Source: Podocnemis expansa
Taxonomy: Eukaryota; Chordata; Testudines; Podocnemididae
Direction: 5' to 3'
Length of the DNA stretch: 64,000 bases
Assembly (NCBI GenBank): GCA_007922195.1
Contig: ML682005.1
Coordinates: 39,186,954-39,250,953, forward strand
The translations under genes and the position numbers were made by a program. This document shows, piece after piece, positions 1-12,045 of the stretch (the first letter of the stretch is position 1; every line of letters starts with the position of its first letter). The notes under the pieces were generated by a model, which was not told the DNA's origin, did no database searches, and saw only the letters and a program-made list of their open reading frames with translations.

Positions 1-199
1 GGCGGGTCTGGGGCGCGGGGCTCAGCCGGCAGCCCGGGCTGCACCCCCGACTCCACCCGGGCTGCCAGCTGAGCCGCCTGGCAGGGGTTCACCCCCCACC
101 ACCCCGCCGGAGGCTGCTGCCCCCTTTCTGGGGCTGCAACCCCCTTCTGGGGCTGAGGGACAGCCCTCAGCACCCTGGCCAAGGACCTGAGGGTTCCCT
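1..199. repeat. GC-rich hairpin-rich core, left part cut by window edge
   Basis: This stretch is far more GC-rich than the flanking single-copy DNA. It contains two inverted repeats: 20-37 pairs with 57-74 (17 of 18 positions), and 165-180 pairs perfectly with 200-215 across a 19-bp loop. The phrase TTCTGGGGCTG is also duplicated near 126-155. It directly abuts the TTCGAA-rich MITE arm that follows, so I infer it is the GC-rich core of a larger element whose left arm lies outside the window. The open frame on the minus strand here (22-318) is Gly/Pro/Ala-rich low complexity and not a gene. Confidence 0.5.
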
Positions 200-462
200 G
201 GCCAGGGTGCTGAGGATCCACTGTTGTTTTGGAACACTTTGTTCCAAAACAACATGTTCACACGCCTTGTTTCAAAACAAGGGTTTCGAAACAAGTTTGT
301 TTCGACCCCAAATGGCATTTAACTTGTTTCGAAACAACAGAGTTGTGTGGGAACAAGGGCTGGCCCGGGGTTGGGAAAAAAGGTGTGTCGTGTGAACAGC
401 TGAAACCTTATTTCGAAACAACCTCTGTTGTTTCGAAATAAGGAGGCTGTGTGAACACAGCC
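200..462. mobile_element. TTCGAA-rich palindromic MITE, right arm (copy A)
   Basis: The sequence is built from short palindromic blocks of the type TTGTTTCGAAACAA, including TTATTTCGAAACAACCTC followed by its reverse complement. It ends at 462 with the 18-bp terminus GGCTGTGTGAACACAGCC, itself a palindrome. The same terminus and blocks occur at 21,804-22,165, 44,689-45,099 and 45,670-45,935, which shows a family. The left terminus is not visible; the element may continue into the GC-rich core at 1-199 and beyond the window. No coding capacity is seen. Superfamily unknown. Confidence 0.75.
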
Positions 463-617
463 TAACTGCTAGAAGCCAGAAGGGAAAGAGACTGTTGGAT
501 CACTCCAGCTGCCTGTTCTGTATGCTCCTCTTGATACTTTGGTAATGGTCACTGTCACAGAGAGGATATTGGGTTAGATGGACTGTTGGTCTCACCCAGT
601 ATGGCAGTTCTTATGTT
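463..617 (+). mobile_element. CR1 LINE 3' end fragment
   Basis: The phrase running from CCTGTTCTGTATG through GGATATTGGGTTAGATGG to ACCCAGTATGGCAGTTCTTATG matches the 3' untranslated end of reptilian CR1 elements as I know it. It is plus-strand, non-coding and 5'-truncated. Copy A of the TTCGAA MITE ends inside it at 462, so the MITE was probably inserted in this CR1. Confidence 0.75.
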
Positions 618-886
618 TTGACCTTGTCCCCTCCTAGCTACACCTGACCTAAGTTCCCTCTGTATGCTGTTTCCTAAAGTTTGAATCATTACAAATGCTC
701 TGATTTGCTGTTGCAGTATGACCTGATCCCATGTCTTACACTCCCCTGCATTTATTTTCATCCCATTCTGTAAGTTCTCCCTCTTCAAAGCATCTGATGA
801 AGTGGGATATTCTCCCATGAAAGCTCATGAGATAAATAAATCTGTTAGTCTTTAAGTGCCACAAGACTCCTTGCTTTTTATTTTTT
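618..886 (+). mobile_element. Penelope-like element 3' end (copy 1)
   Basis: This is the 3' untranslated region of a Penelope-like retroelement in plus orientation. It runs through the phrase GATTTGCTGTTGCAGTATGACC to the tail TTAGTCTTTAAGTGCCACAA. The reverse complement of the 640-790 body matches 58,145-58,325, where the same body is continuous with a GIY-YIG-type C-terminal reading frame; that link identifies the family. The 87-residue minus-strand open frame at 555-818 runs across both the CR1 end and this UTR and is not a gene. A stem-loop at 794-822 is listed separately. Confidence 0.75.
794..822 (+). ncRNA. candidate hammerhead-like core in Penelope-like 3' end
   Basis: CTGATGA at 794-800 is followed by a 5-6 bp stem (GTGGGA with TCCCAT, 802-818) and then GAAA at 819-822. 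The order CUGAUGA / stem / GAAA is that of a hammerhead ribozyme catalytic core, and some Penelope-like elements are known to carry hammerhead motifs. One extra A lies between CTGATGA and the stem, and I cannot draw convincing stems I and III, so activity is doubtful. It may be only a structural hairpin used for RNA recognition. Confidence 0.3.
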
Positions 887-3800
887 ACTTTGAAGACTGC
901 AGTCCATTTTCTGAGACAAAGGTCCTTTTATCTTTATAAAAAGGTTCTTGGATTTTATCATCACTTTCCATGACTCAGATTTTGCTCTGAAGCTTAGAAT
1001 CTTGAAACGGTCTTTTGATTCTGCCCTTTGCCTTCTCTTCCACTTCTATCTTCTCTGTAATTCTGCTAGTCATCACATCTGAAACATTATCAGAATTCAT
1101 CCTTACTGTCATCCTGCCCTTCTTGAAATCCTTATCTGTGATATACTAGTGCCACTTTCTCTTTTATGGTCTTCCTACATCCCATAGTCTGAAAATTAGG
1201 GGGTCCAAAATATTGAGGTGAGACTAAACTCTGCTGTAGAGAATGGAATCATACCAGTGTCATCTTCTGATTTCACTGGCTTCCTCGCCATCTTTAGCTG
1301 CAATTCAAAACTTTCCAATGTTCTGCAAAGACTTATCTAACGGTAATTATCTGATGTCACATCCAACTTATCTTCTCTCTTTTTACTTTATTCTTCTAAT
1401 ATTGGCATCCTCCATAGTTTAAAGATTGCGTTTCCATTTGTGATGTTTCGTATGGTGGTCGCCAGTGAGATAGTGTTGCCATGCATGAATCAGTTATCTC
1501 CTATTTTAAGGTTGAGAGAACTGTGGTATCTCTGATACAAGCATTAGCAAATGCTGGCATTTTAATAGCAACCTCTGTGCCAAGATTTCTCTCGTTCCTT
1601 CTATGTCATTTTCATATCACCTTTAAAATCTTTCTTGTCTATTCAACTTACACTGACTCCATCAATTGCTTTGTGAAGCCAAATATAAAAATAAAATGTG
1701 ATATATCCCTGTGTGTGCAGAAAGGACAATTCTGAAACCACTTTCAACCCTGGCTCTAAACACAAATTATGTGTGAATCAACCACTTTCAGTGTACACTG
1801 GAACTGGAAAAAGAAAGAAAGAAAAAAAGAAAATAAATGTACACAGGCAACAATTTTCAGTGTCATCTCTGTGAGTATTTGTTAAATTTAGGTGCTGGAA
1901 GTGTTTGTGTTGGCAGTACTTATGTGCTCATTCAGTCAGGGAACAGAAACAATGACATGTTACTCATATGACCATCACAACTAAAGATAAAACTTTGAAT
2001 AGTTGTCATTAACTCACAGTCTAAAACATTGAAAGGAAATTCATTAAATAAATGTGAACAATAAATAGATTCAAAAAAATCAGAAACTGTGTGTGAATAT
2101 CTCACAGGTAGAAAAAAAGGCAAAATGTATCTAACAAATTACTTGAGAATTTTTTCACTCAAGCCTTCTACAGCTGCTTCATGTCTTTGTACACAAGGTG
2201 TAATTTCATATGGCGTGTGCAAAAATTATGGACGGTGTTTTGAAAGCCTATGTTGTAGATACTAATATAATAAATGCAAGCACCAATATATATGTACATA
2301 TAAAATACTTCAACTATTGTTTGTGCATTATAATCAATAGAATAACTTGTTCAGAATTAAGCCACTCCTGTTTTATGCCACACATCTCACAGGAAATTGT
2401 AGCTTAACTTCTGTAACCAGAAGCAGAGACATGTCAGAGACACATTAAGTGAATAATCTGCCTGTTTTCTTTGACACAAATCAATTCAATTCTCAGAATT
2501 GCTCACAGCAAAATATTACTTTCACACTTCTATTTGAGAAGTGGCAGAGTCACCATTTGTTAAAACTTTTGGCAAGAAATCCACAAATTTAAAGAAAGTT
2601 TGCATCTCATTGGGTTTGATCCTACAAATATGAAGTTTCTTAAATGCTTCCTCCAATCATTGTAAACATTTTTCATAATACCTGCCTAATTTGTAGCGTG
2701 AAGTCTGCTGCAGTCAATCAGTAATCATCTTCCCAACACTGACATGGAAATTAGTATGTCTTGCATAAGTTAGATGTTCATTGTAAATCAGTTGTTAACC
2801 ATGAATTGGTACTGACAATAAGCATTACTCTGTGACATCGTTCTCTGTAATAAGGGTAAACTTTTACGCCATTACAAGGGAATTATTGAAGACACAGTTT
2901 TGGTAGAAGAGTTTTAAAGCTGAAACTTGCAATGAGTTCCCTGGGGATTGGCCTGGATCTCTAATGAATAGGTAGATTTTTGTATTCAGCATTTAGTTAC
3001 ATATAAATGTCACTTAATAGCTTTACTGAGATAGTACTCACTATTTTTCTTTGGTTGCGTAAGTACATTTGTCACATTTTATGTTAGGTATAATTCAAGA
3101 TTTACTGAGAACCATTTATTAATATAGAAAATAATTTCACTGAAATTATTCTTTCACTTCCAGAATTAAATAAATAATTAAGAACAAAAAATCCATGCAT
3201 TCATTAAGATTTTAAACTTTATAATACCTCTCTGTTATTGTTTTCACAAACTTAGCCCATAATTTCATGTATTGGGAAACTGGACACAATTATTTTTTTT
3301 TCCTATTGTTATTGTTCACTGTAGATAAGCCTTATGATATATAGATGCTGCCTACGGACTGACTTCTTGACTCATTGATTGAACAGAGATGTTGGGTCAG
3401 ATTCTCTCAGCCTAATGCTGCCATGTACAAAGAGCACTTTATCCCACCAGTCTTGAGCACTAGAGCCTGAAGGGAGTCACTTGAGGAAGAGAAGGCAGAA
3501 ATCTTGATAGTTAACATCCACTGGATTTGCTACAAGGAGACGATAGTTTGAATCTGTAAAGTGCCTTCATCCCCCAACTACACTACTCAGGCATCTTCCT
3601 CAGCCAGCTGCAGATACACAAGTGCAGAGAAGGCTGCAAGAACTGAGAGGCATTGGCTACCTGCCTAGAGTAGACTTTTTACCACAGGGCAGTCTCTACC
3701 AGTGTGTGTGTGTGTCAGCCACATCTGGTGCCAAGCCTGGGTGAATTTGACCCACTATGAATAGATTTATCTCATATAAATACCTCATTCAGATAGCACA

Positions 3801-6800
3801 AGAAAAGCCTGTTTCAGGAATTCAACCCTTTAAAAACTAGAGGTTTTGTCCCCTTATATTGCTCTGGACAAACATAACACAGCTAATGAAGGGCCACTCA
3901 CCTGGCCTCGAACACATGGTACGTATTAATTAATAACACATGAGCTTTCTAGATGTTTCATATTTTCAAAACACTTTAAAATAAATTTTGTGTGCCCTCA
4001 CAGTTCCTCTCCTGTGAACCATGCACCTGCCCTAACACTTGTATCCCAGGATATGTCAGGGAGGGAGAATGGCAGAGAAAAGCAAGGTCACTTTAATTTC
4101 TTTATCCAAATCTTAAGCTTCTATAGCACCTTTTTAGCAGATATTTCCAGATTAATAGGAGTTTGAGTGTCAGAAACTCAATAACAGGCAGGAGTGTGTG
4201 GTCAAGAAACCTGTTAATCATTAGCAGAAAAGGAAAGAAAGGGGGGGATGTTGATGTGTTGCATTTTGAAGACATTTATCAGTCTGGTGTCTAAGGGCTA
4301 ATCCAAAGCTCACCAAATTTGATAGGAACCCTTCTATTGACTTTGATGTGCTTTGGATCAGGCCCTAAATACCACTTAGTTTTTCTCAGTATGTGTTAAT
4401 ATGATTGAAAGTTATTATGACTGCAAATTGCTATAATTATTTATTAAAGCATGATTCCTTCATGTGGAAAGAAACAAACAGACAAATAAAACCAGCCAGG
4501 GTAATATATTATGCTGGCCAGTTTTTAAAGGCTATTAATACAAGAAAATTCTCCTCCCCTCTGCAGAATGTATATAATTTCCTGTAATAAGCAACTCCAT
4601 TTGTATGTGTGTTACATGGCAGCCAAAAGATATGGAGAACAAGGACAACATCAGAATAGGTAAATAAGCTACATCTGCAAAAATAGCTTTAGATTACCAG
4701 TAGCTTCTTCACTCGGGGAGAAAGAATACAGACATGTGACAGTTCTTGAACTTTACAGCTCCACTTTATTTTTTAACTGCTGAGAGCTTTCCCTGTAATT
4801 TTCTTTTTTCACTTCTTCATAAGTATTTTTAAATTTCTCTTCTATTTTTCTCTTGTTTTCTTGTGAGAGAGGATATAAGACCTGGCAGACTGTCCTTCCG
4901 TCAGTGAACAGAGTGTAGTGTACTATTAATAGGGTCAGCCAATAAGACTGCAGGGATTAGCATATTGTACAGACACACTCAATCAGGCCTACTATACAGT
5001 TAACCCTGTGTATGATAATAGTTATGGGGGATTAACCATTTAGGAAGGTAGTGCTGTGGTCTGATTGGCTGTGTTTCCTACCTGTTAACTTTCCCTGTTT
5101 TGTTTTAGTTTTTATTCCCCCTACCAAATATTTTCTCTGTTCAAAATGCTTCTGGGAGGTTTCTTGAATAATTAGGAATTAGTCTTTAACTAATAGAAAG
5201 AAATCATAAATGACTTCAAAAGTAACTCTTTAACAAACAAATTCTTCTTAAAAAATAAGGGTAATTGAAAGGAAAGTTTATGACTTTGTTTCCTCATTAA
5301 CTATCCTTGATTTCAAGGGTGGTGAATACAAATTATAGTTTAATCACCAAATATGTTCATCATGGGGTTAGATTTAGAATTTTGTAAACTAACATGTAAT
5401 AGCAAGGGATCTCTTTGTATTTATTTTTGGCAGTCAAAAGCAAAACACAAGAATAAGATTGTTTGACTATTCACCATAAAGTATTAAAGTAAAAACTAGC
5501 GGCAGTCAAAAGTAATCCCTCAAGTCATTTTGTAATTGAGTGTTTGCATAAAGTCAGGGCTCTCAATGTTGAAAACAGAATTCCAGTCGGAGAGAAGGGT
5601 AGTGTAGCAGGGGGAAGGAGGGAGAAACAAGAGAAACAGAAAAAATGAGCCTGCCAGTGGTTAATTGAGCATATAGATTCCTAATGTGTCAGGCACTGCC
5701 CTCTCAGATGAAGGATGACACTTTTTAGGACGCATCTTCCTTTGTTACCATTTTAAGACTAATGAAGCCTGCAATTCATGAACCTGATGCTAGACACTTA
5801 CTGCCAGGGACATCAGATTCAGCACCTCTGCAGGACACAAATTTGAATTCAGAGGTTTTAGATGTTTTCATATATGGCATATAGTATAGATCTGTAGAAT
5901 AGGCATCCTTTAAATTTTTATATATGTAATAGTTCGGACAAAAAAACAGTTCATGAAGACAAACTATGTTACCAATCCCTACCCATTTTTCAGCTAACTT
6001 TTATAAAATTAATCAGGCAATTTCTGTGTTTGCCAGTACATTTTTGCACTTTTTTAGAGAATGCAGTCTATCTACTTTTATAGTCTCTAAACATCAAGGA
6101 TCCATTATACAAAAAAGTTTGTTGGGTTGTTTTTTTCTCCTGCCTTCAGGTCACTTGTTAATGAGCTGAGCACTGGAGAAAGGATGGAAGCTATTATAAA
6201 GGATATGGGCAGAGGAATTTTCTTTATGGTTTCATAGATTCATAAAAGGTAGTGAGAGGGAGAAGTGGTGTTTATCAAGCGTCTTTTCAGATACCATTCC
6301 TTGGAGATTGAGGACTGCAGCTTGGCCTTGATCAGAAAAGAGTTGGGTTCCAGTTGAAGGAGTGACTGGACCCTCTTTGGCTCCTGACTGCGTAATCTCT
6401 GACCTTCCTAACCTCTGTAGGACTTCCTTCATGAGAGTTCCCAGCCAGATGGGCAAGTCATCAAAGCTTTATGAGCACCAGCTTCTTTTACCACTTCATA
6501 GTTTCTTCCATCCAGAAAGTAGAAAGGATGGAAGTGTGAGGAAAAGAAAAGCTAAAAGGTGTTAAAGATCAAAACAAGTCACAGCAGGTGCCTTCCTGCT
6601 AGATTCCTTATATGTTAATAAGATGTATATTAGTATGATGCTTGCTGCACACATGTACCATATACAATTTCAAACCCCCAGTTAGTATTGCTCATGTCAG
6701 CAATGCTACAAATATATATCTTCCAGTGTGAAATTTTTATAATGAAAAGAATAGAATTACTTTCCCCAGAGGTAGTAACCATTTGTTTACTGTAGTTAAG

Positions 6801-7929
6801 AAATTAATTATCATTCTTCTACATATTTTTTATTGTTTTTGGATAATTTTCATCCATTATTGGGGGGGGGGGGTTTAACACCACAGAAGATCACTGCTTC
6901 TGATTTAAAAGAGCTGATTTGTAACAGCAGAGACTGTTACCTACCTTCACCGCCAATAGGTGACTTAAATTACATCAGGCCTGAGCACAGCAAAGTGACC
7001 TTGTTAACTTTATGAGTGCTACTCTCCAGTTTCCACCTGCTTCCTGTGGAAACAAACTCACTTATGAGGAAGTCAATTTTCAAGTGATCCTTCAGGAGGA
7101 CAGTTAACTCAGACACCAATTCCTGGATTTGAGGGTTACACTTTTCCAATTAAAGAACACACAGAGAACTGCAAAACCTGTAAAACTGCAACATTACTAA
7201 GACATGTTATAACAATTCTTTGATGTACAGAGTTAATTTTGGAGCCTTTGAAATCAATTCCTATCACTAGCAGGTAAAGTCAAAAATAGAAGACCCATGA
7301 ATCTGGGTGAGGTCAAACTCCTTTACAGGTTCAGGTTGATTGGTTTGCAATAAAACCACTGAGATCTGCTAGTTTTTAATGAGCTTTTCTCTGGAGAGGT
7401 GAACTTGTATTTTCACTGGAGATTGTTCATATGGGTGGGTTCCATGCATCTGTCACACAAGTTACTTGCAGGTCTGGCTGTTCACCTGCATTAAAAGTAC
7501 TCATGAAGGTCACTGCTATTAACCATAAAGAGAAACAAAATATTTCATAAAGGATCATAGATTGTTCACATAGTTGGGGGCAGATCCTCAGCTGGTGTAA
7601 GCTAGCAATTCAGTTGACTTCAGCTGTACTTAGTGAAACTGTGACCAGTTAAAAGTCTGCCCCATGGTTTGGAAGACGGAGAGGTTTAAATACCTTTGGG
7701 AGTATTTTCTGGCAAAGCAGGAAGCAACAACCATTATTTTCATAAGCACTGTCAATGATCTGCTGTGCCATGGAGGTGGTTATTCACTGGGAATGTTTGA
7801 ATAAAAACCCTTGCAGGAAGCATATTCAAGAAAGCTAAAAAGTTCCTTTCAAGACTGTAGTTCTAAGCCCCAAATATCAGCCATATATGTGGGTTTGGCT
7901 TAAACACTTATTATTATACAGATTTGGTT
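887..7929. other. single-copy AT-rich DNA, no gene seen
   Basis: No recognisable exon, RNA gene or intact transposon. Minor items: an AAAG-rich tract near 1,808-1,833, a (GT)n run at 3,702-3,715, a G7 run at 4,241-4,247 and a G12 run at 6,862-6,873. The phrase 'TTTGATGTGCTTTGGATCAGGCCC' region near 4,340-4,370 resembles old, decayed interspersed repeats. Open frames here (for example 1,481-1,735 and 6,362-6,565) are 60-84 codons, with no domain and no splice context I can defend. Confidence 0.6.
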
Positions 7930-7931
7930 TA

Positions 7932-8598
7932 CGATATATACTCGTCTGTAAGCCAATCCACATATAAGCCGACCCTTGGCTATTAACTTCAGAAACCCAA
8001 AAAACCTCAAGACCCATATATGAGCTGAGGTTCAAAATCGGGGCTGACATCCTCCCCCTCCTTAATCCCCCATCCTACTGTCAGCTTCCCATGATGCCCC
8101 AGGCCCCTCCCTAAGCCCCCTGCTGCCAGTTTCCCCCAAGTCTCCAACACCTTCCCTAACCCCCTACCCTGCCACCAGCTCCTTGTGCTGCTCCAATCCC
8201 CTCTCTAACCCTCCAATCCTGCCGCCAGCTTCCCATGCTGCCCTTGGCCCCACCCTAACTTCCCAGCCTGCCTGCAGCTTCCCCCGAGTCCCCATCCCCT
8301 TCTCTAACCCTTCACCCTGCTGCCAGCTTCCAGCATTGCCCCAGGCCCCCTCCAACTCCCCTCACCCTGCCACCAGCTTCCCCCCAAGCCTCCAACCCCT
8401 TCCCTAACCCCCTCCCACCCTGACGCTGGCTGTCCCAGGCTGACACCCCTAACCAGGTCCCCCCCTCCCTGGCCACTCCTGAGCATTTAAATCCCTTAAT
8501 ACTTGGAAAGACGTAAGGAGCCCATGCATAAGCCGAGTGCTTTTTTCAAAGGAGCTTTCAAGGAAGAAAATTCTTGGCTTATACGCAAGTATATATGG
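7932..8598. mobile_element. TA-flanked MITE with GC-rich minisatellite core
   Basis: The ends are inverted repeats: CGATATATACTCGTCTGTAA on the left and, on the opposite strand, CCATATATACTTGCGTATAA on the right, both continuing into AAGCC. Both ends are flanked by TA (7,930-7,931 and 8,599-8,600), as expected for a Tc1/mariner-type target duplication. The interior holds a GC-rich tandem array and no transposase, so it is non-autonomous. Open frames on both strands across the array are repeat artefacts. Confidence 0.75.
8070..8440. repeat. 49-bp minisatellite, about 8 units, inside the MITE
   Basis: Units share the anchor CCCTGCCACCAGCTTCCC. Anchors fall at about 8,072, 8,120, 8,168, 8,218, 8,267, 8,316, 8,366 and 8,418, giving a period close to 49 bp with 10-30% divergence by eye. 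The array is C-rich on the plus strand. Confidence 0.8.
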
Positions 8599-8614
8599 TA
8601 AGCCTATGTAGACC

Positions 8615-9567
8615 TGTGATGGGGCAAGCCTACCCTGCACTCCAAGTCCCATCCCTTTAACTGCGCTGGGCATGCTCCAAGTACTGCCCCAGTAGAAAAG
8701 AGAGCAGCACAGCTCATTCAGGGTGGACCAGTGGGGAGGAAGGATGTATGCTGGAGGCTTCATCCCCAGAGCCATATCAGCCCATGCCATGGAGAGGGAA
8801 CAATTCCAGTGGTCTCACCAAGGAGCAGGTACTCCTGATGACTGCTGAGGGACAGAAGCCCAGGCAACCGTCCCATCCAGCTGGCCCCAGAAACCTCTTG
8901 AGATGCGGACAGTGACATGTTTGGAAGGGGAGAGCAGCAAGACTAGAGCCCTGGGGGAGGATAGCACAATGAATGGGTAGGAAGTAGCCCAGGGGGCCTG
9001 AGAGGGGTGACTGGGGATGGGGCCTGGTACAGTTCAGTGTTTTTTGGTCTGGATCCCTTCTAGCTTAGTGCCATACCCCATGGCACTGACAGGACCCTGG
9101 CCTGGGGCTCAGTGGAATGGGACACCCTGAGCCCCATGAAGAATGTCCCCTTTTTTGTTGTATTGACTGTGGCTGCTAGGCTGTGCTCCCCTGAACCTGA
9201 GGGCTTTGTATGAACTGGCCACTAGGCCATGCTGCCCTAAAGCCAAGGGCTTTGTATTGACTCTGGCTACTAGGCTGTGCTGTCTTGAACCCATTGATTC
9301 TGGTCACTAGGCTGTGCTGCCCTAAACCTGAGGGCTGTGCATTGACTCTGGCCACTAGCCGTGCTGCCCTAAACTCAATGGCTTTGTATTGACTCTGATC
9401 ACTAAGTTGTGTTGCACTGAATATAGAGATGTCTGGCAGAGCTGGATGCAGACGGTGACTGCCCAAGGAAAACCCAGACCCCAAGTAGGTTTGCAGAGAT
9501 ACCTGGTCCTCATATGACACCAAGACATTCCCACCAGATGGCAACAGTGAGGGCTTGCTCTGTGACA
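8615..9567 (+). mobile_element. solo LTR of a Gypsy-type retrotransposon
   Basis: The segment begins TGTGATGGGG and ends CTGTGACA, and is flanked by a perfect 5-bp target duplication AGACC (8,610-8,614 and 9,568-9,572). That is the size expected for LTR retrotransposon integration. At 953 bp with no pol gene it is a solo LTR, left by recombination between two LTRs. The start resembles the LTR that follows the Gypsy polypurine tract at 16,592 (TGATGGGG) and the end resembles that element's end (TATGACA), so I assign it to the Gypsy group. A tandem array sits inside. It lies 16 bp beyond the TA-flanked MITE. Confidence 0.8.
9157..9422. repeat. 49-bp tandem repeat inside the solo LTR
   Basis: About six units of the type TTGTATTGACTCTGGCCACT followed by AGGCTGTGCTGCCCTAAACC. 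Unit starts are near 9,157, 9,205, 9,252, 9,292 (shortened), 9,336 and 9,384. Overlapping open frames on the minus strand (9,109-9,582) are produced by this array and are not genes. Confidence 0.8.
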
Positions 9568-9572
9568 AGACC

Positions 9573-11904
9573 TGTGAGACACAGTGATTACCCTACCATG
9601 ATCTAGTGTGGCTTATTATATTTGAAAGTACTTATAAGTTGGTCCTTAGATGGCCCTCAGTCATACATGCACTTCCTCTTGACATCATTGGGAGATGCCC
9701 AGATGATGACTCAATCACCAGGTGTCCAAAGTCAAAGCTGGGCAAATACTTCATAATTTATCATTTCCTTTAGCCTTCATAAATGTCATGTCATGTTTTC
9801 AGAACAATTCTGAATCTGAAATTTGTTTTCCATGAAAAACTCTGCAGTATTTGCTAAAAATTATCCCTTTTTGGTAACCGTCACCATTTGTGAGGATAGT
9901 TGCAGAAAACAAACCTAGAAGTGCTGCAAACATGTATGGAATTTATTTTTTTTTTAAATTGACTATTTCCAGAACATACTTTACAATACTTGCTAAGCTC
10001 TAGTACTGAATATTAAAGAATTATAGAAAGTTAAATTCTGTTGTATGACAATAGAAATTTAAAAACTGTAAAGTTCACATTTAAGCAATATATTGTTTCT
10101 GCTTAAATATTTTCACTATACTGTTCTGGATTAAGCTAACATGTTTTAAAATTATGTAAACATATGCACTCTACATGCTGGTGTTTTCCTTTGCTTATAA
10201 AGAACAGAAGGAGAACCACAGATAACAGGAGGAGAGTGGATCTCTACCCTGTTAAGTACCAGGTCTAGTACCTACAGGATAGATATCCATGTGCATCATT
10301 TTATGAGCAATTACCCTTTTCCTCTTCTTTTAAAGAAAAGTAAAACACTTACCTGTATGGTCCAATATGCATAAAATCATTAAGGACCTGACTTAGGATG
10401 GCAGAACTCAAGAAATTTGGAGTTAAGTCTAAAATTCTGTCCTTAATTCACCCCACTCTGCTTAAGTATTATAGCACATCTGCTATGAGCCCTCCCCCAC
10501 CCCCACCCAGTTCTGACGCTCCCTGATTAAGTGCTGTACCTCAACACAATGTGGTGGCTTAAGGAGAGAATTTCAGCTTTAACTTTGAATGTCCTGGGTC
10601 ATGGAGACTGTTAATATTATTAGAACATAAAGTAGATGGTTTAATACCTTATAGGCAGTGCTTAAAGTCAGTAGCAGCTGCCACGGGGTGGATTGCTGCC
10701 TTTTTTTCTCTAAGTCACAGTATAGCACCAGCACTTTTTCTGAAATAAAAAGTTTAGTCATCCCAGATGAACTAGAAGAAAATGATGCAAAGAATGCAAA
10801 GACTGAAACAGAAGGCTAAAGAGAAATAAAATCAGAGAGGGTAAAAACAGTTAATTTAAAAATCTAATCAGATTGTTCAACAGCATCGATTTCTACTATA
10901 TTGTATTGGGCTCTGGCTCAGATCTGCTCTACAGCTCTATCCAAATGTCCCTATTTGTTCTCATTTGGGATCCTCTTTCTAGAATAAACACTTATCAAAC
11001 ATTCCTAACAATTAGTTAAATCCTGGGGTCCTTACGCAGATGATATGCAGACAAAATTTTTCTTGACTTGACGTGGCATTTACTGAGTAAAGATTATGTA
11101 AAAGCAGAATGAGGACTTCAGGACTTCATCCATTAATAATGCAGGGTTTGATTTTGCCACTTTTACTTATGCTGAATCCTATCTTGCTCCACAAGTAGAA
11201 TGATTTCAAGAGGGTTACTCACCGAGGAAAGTACTATTCAGCATAAGTGGCAGAATTTGGCCATTTATAATGCTGTGCTCATAGTAGAGTTGTGTGTAGA
11301 ACTGCAGGAACATTTCAGAGCAGAAAAAAATGGTTAATCCAACAGGTGATGTAGTTTAGTGTTCCACTGCAAAAATATTACAAATGTTCTCTTGGTGGAG
11401 AAGATAAATCTGACATTATAAGTGTTGTGATTCTCTATTTGTTTATAAATGGAAAGTCTTTAGAATAGACCAGATTCAGAGCTGATACATAAGGAAGTGT
11501 GAGTCACACTGACTTAGACTCCAATATGGCTAGGCTACTGAGACCTTTGGCTTTCTGCAACAGAATTTAAATAGGTGTAATTTACAAAGCAGTCCCTAAG
11601 GAAAGTGTACATTGAAGAAGCCCCCAGCCTAGTTTAACGTACACCTTCTTCCTGTTCCTTGGTTTCTAAGTTACACATATTTATGCTTCATTTACATAGA
11701 GTGGGACTAAGTGAATGTAATGGGGTCTTGGAGTAATACAATATAGCCTCACTTCCAAGCTTCAGGCTCAGATTCTGACATCCTTGTTCAGTGTGTACTT
11801 TGTCCCATAGACTTCAGTAAGAGGTTTTTCTGATGGCTTATGCATACAGACATTTAGTTCATAGGAACTATAATGTAAGGCTATACCATACTAGCCTGCC
11901 ACAT
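9573..11904. other. single-copy DNA, no gene seen
   Basis: AT-rich sequence with no recognised repeat family apart from short homopolymers. One short open frame (10,579-10,761, minus) has no domain. No splice-flanked exon could be argued. Confidence 0.6.
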
Positions 11905-12045
11905 ACAAGCTGTCCATGTAAGCCCTATTGATGCACACTAACAGTGCATAATAGCGTGCTTTGGTTTTCCAAGCAGGTAAATCAAAGCACACTAACAAAC
12001 TGTTAGTGTGCATCAGCAGGATCTGCATAGAGTATTAGCATCCGG
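11905..12045. repeat. imperfect inverted repeat (hairpin), probable MITE
   Basis: GATGCACACTAACAG (11,930-11,944) is perfectly repeated in inverse orientation at 12,000-12,014. Inside it, GTGCTTTGGTTTT pairs with AAATCAAAGCACAC. The pairing extends outward imperfectly for another 15-20 bp. The whole can fold as one hairpin. Exact ends and target duplication are not clear. Confidence 0.6.

Noticed and set aside
6229..6262. Possible CR1 3' end (TTTCATAGATTCATAAAAGG)
   Set aside because: Only about 20-30 bp match and no further CR1 sequence follows; too short to call.
8164..8790. ORFs on both strands over the C-rich region
   Set aside because: Translated minisatellite and MITE arm; low complexity.
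9109..9582. Minus-strand ORFs up to 130 codons
   Set aside because: Produced by the 49-bp tandem array of the solo LTR.
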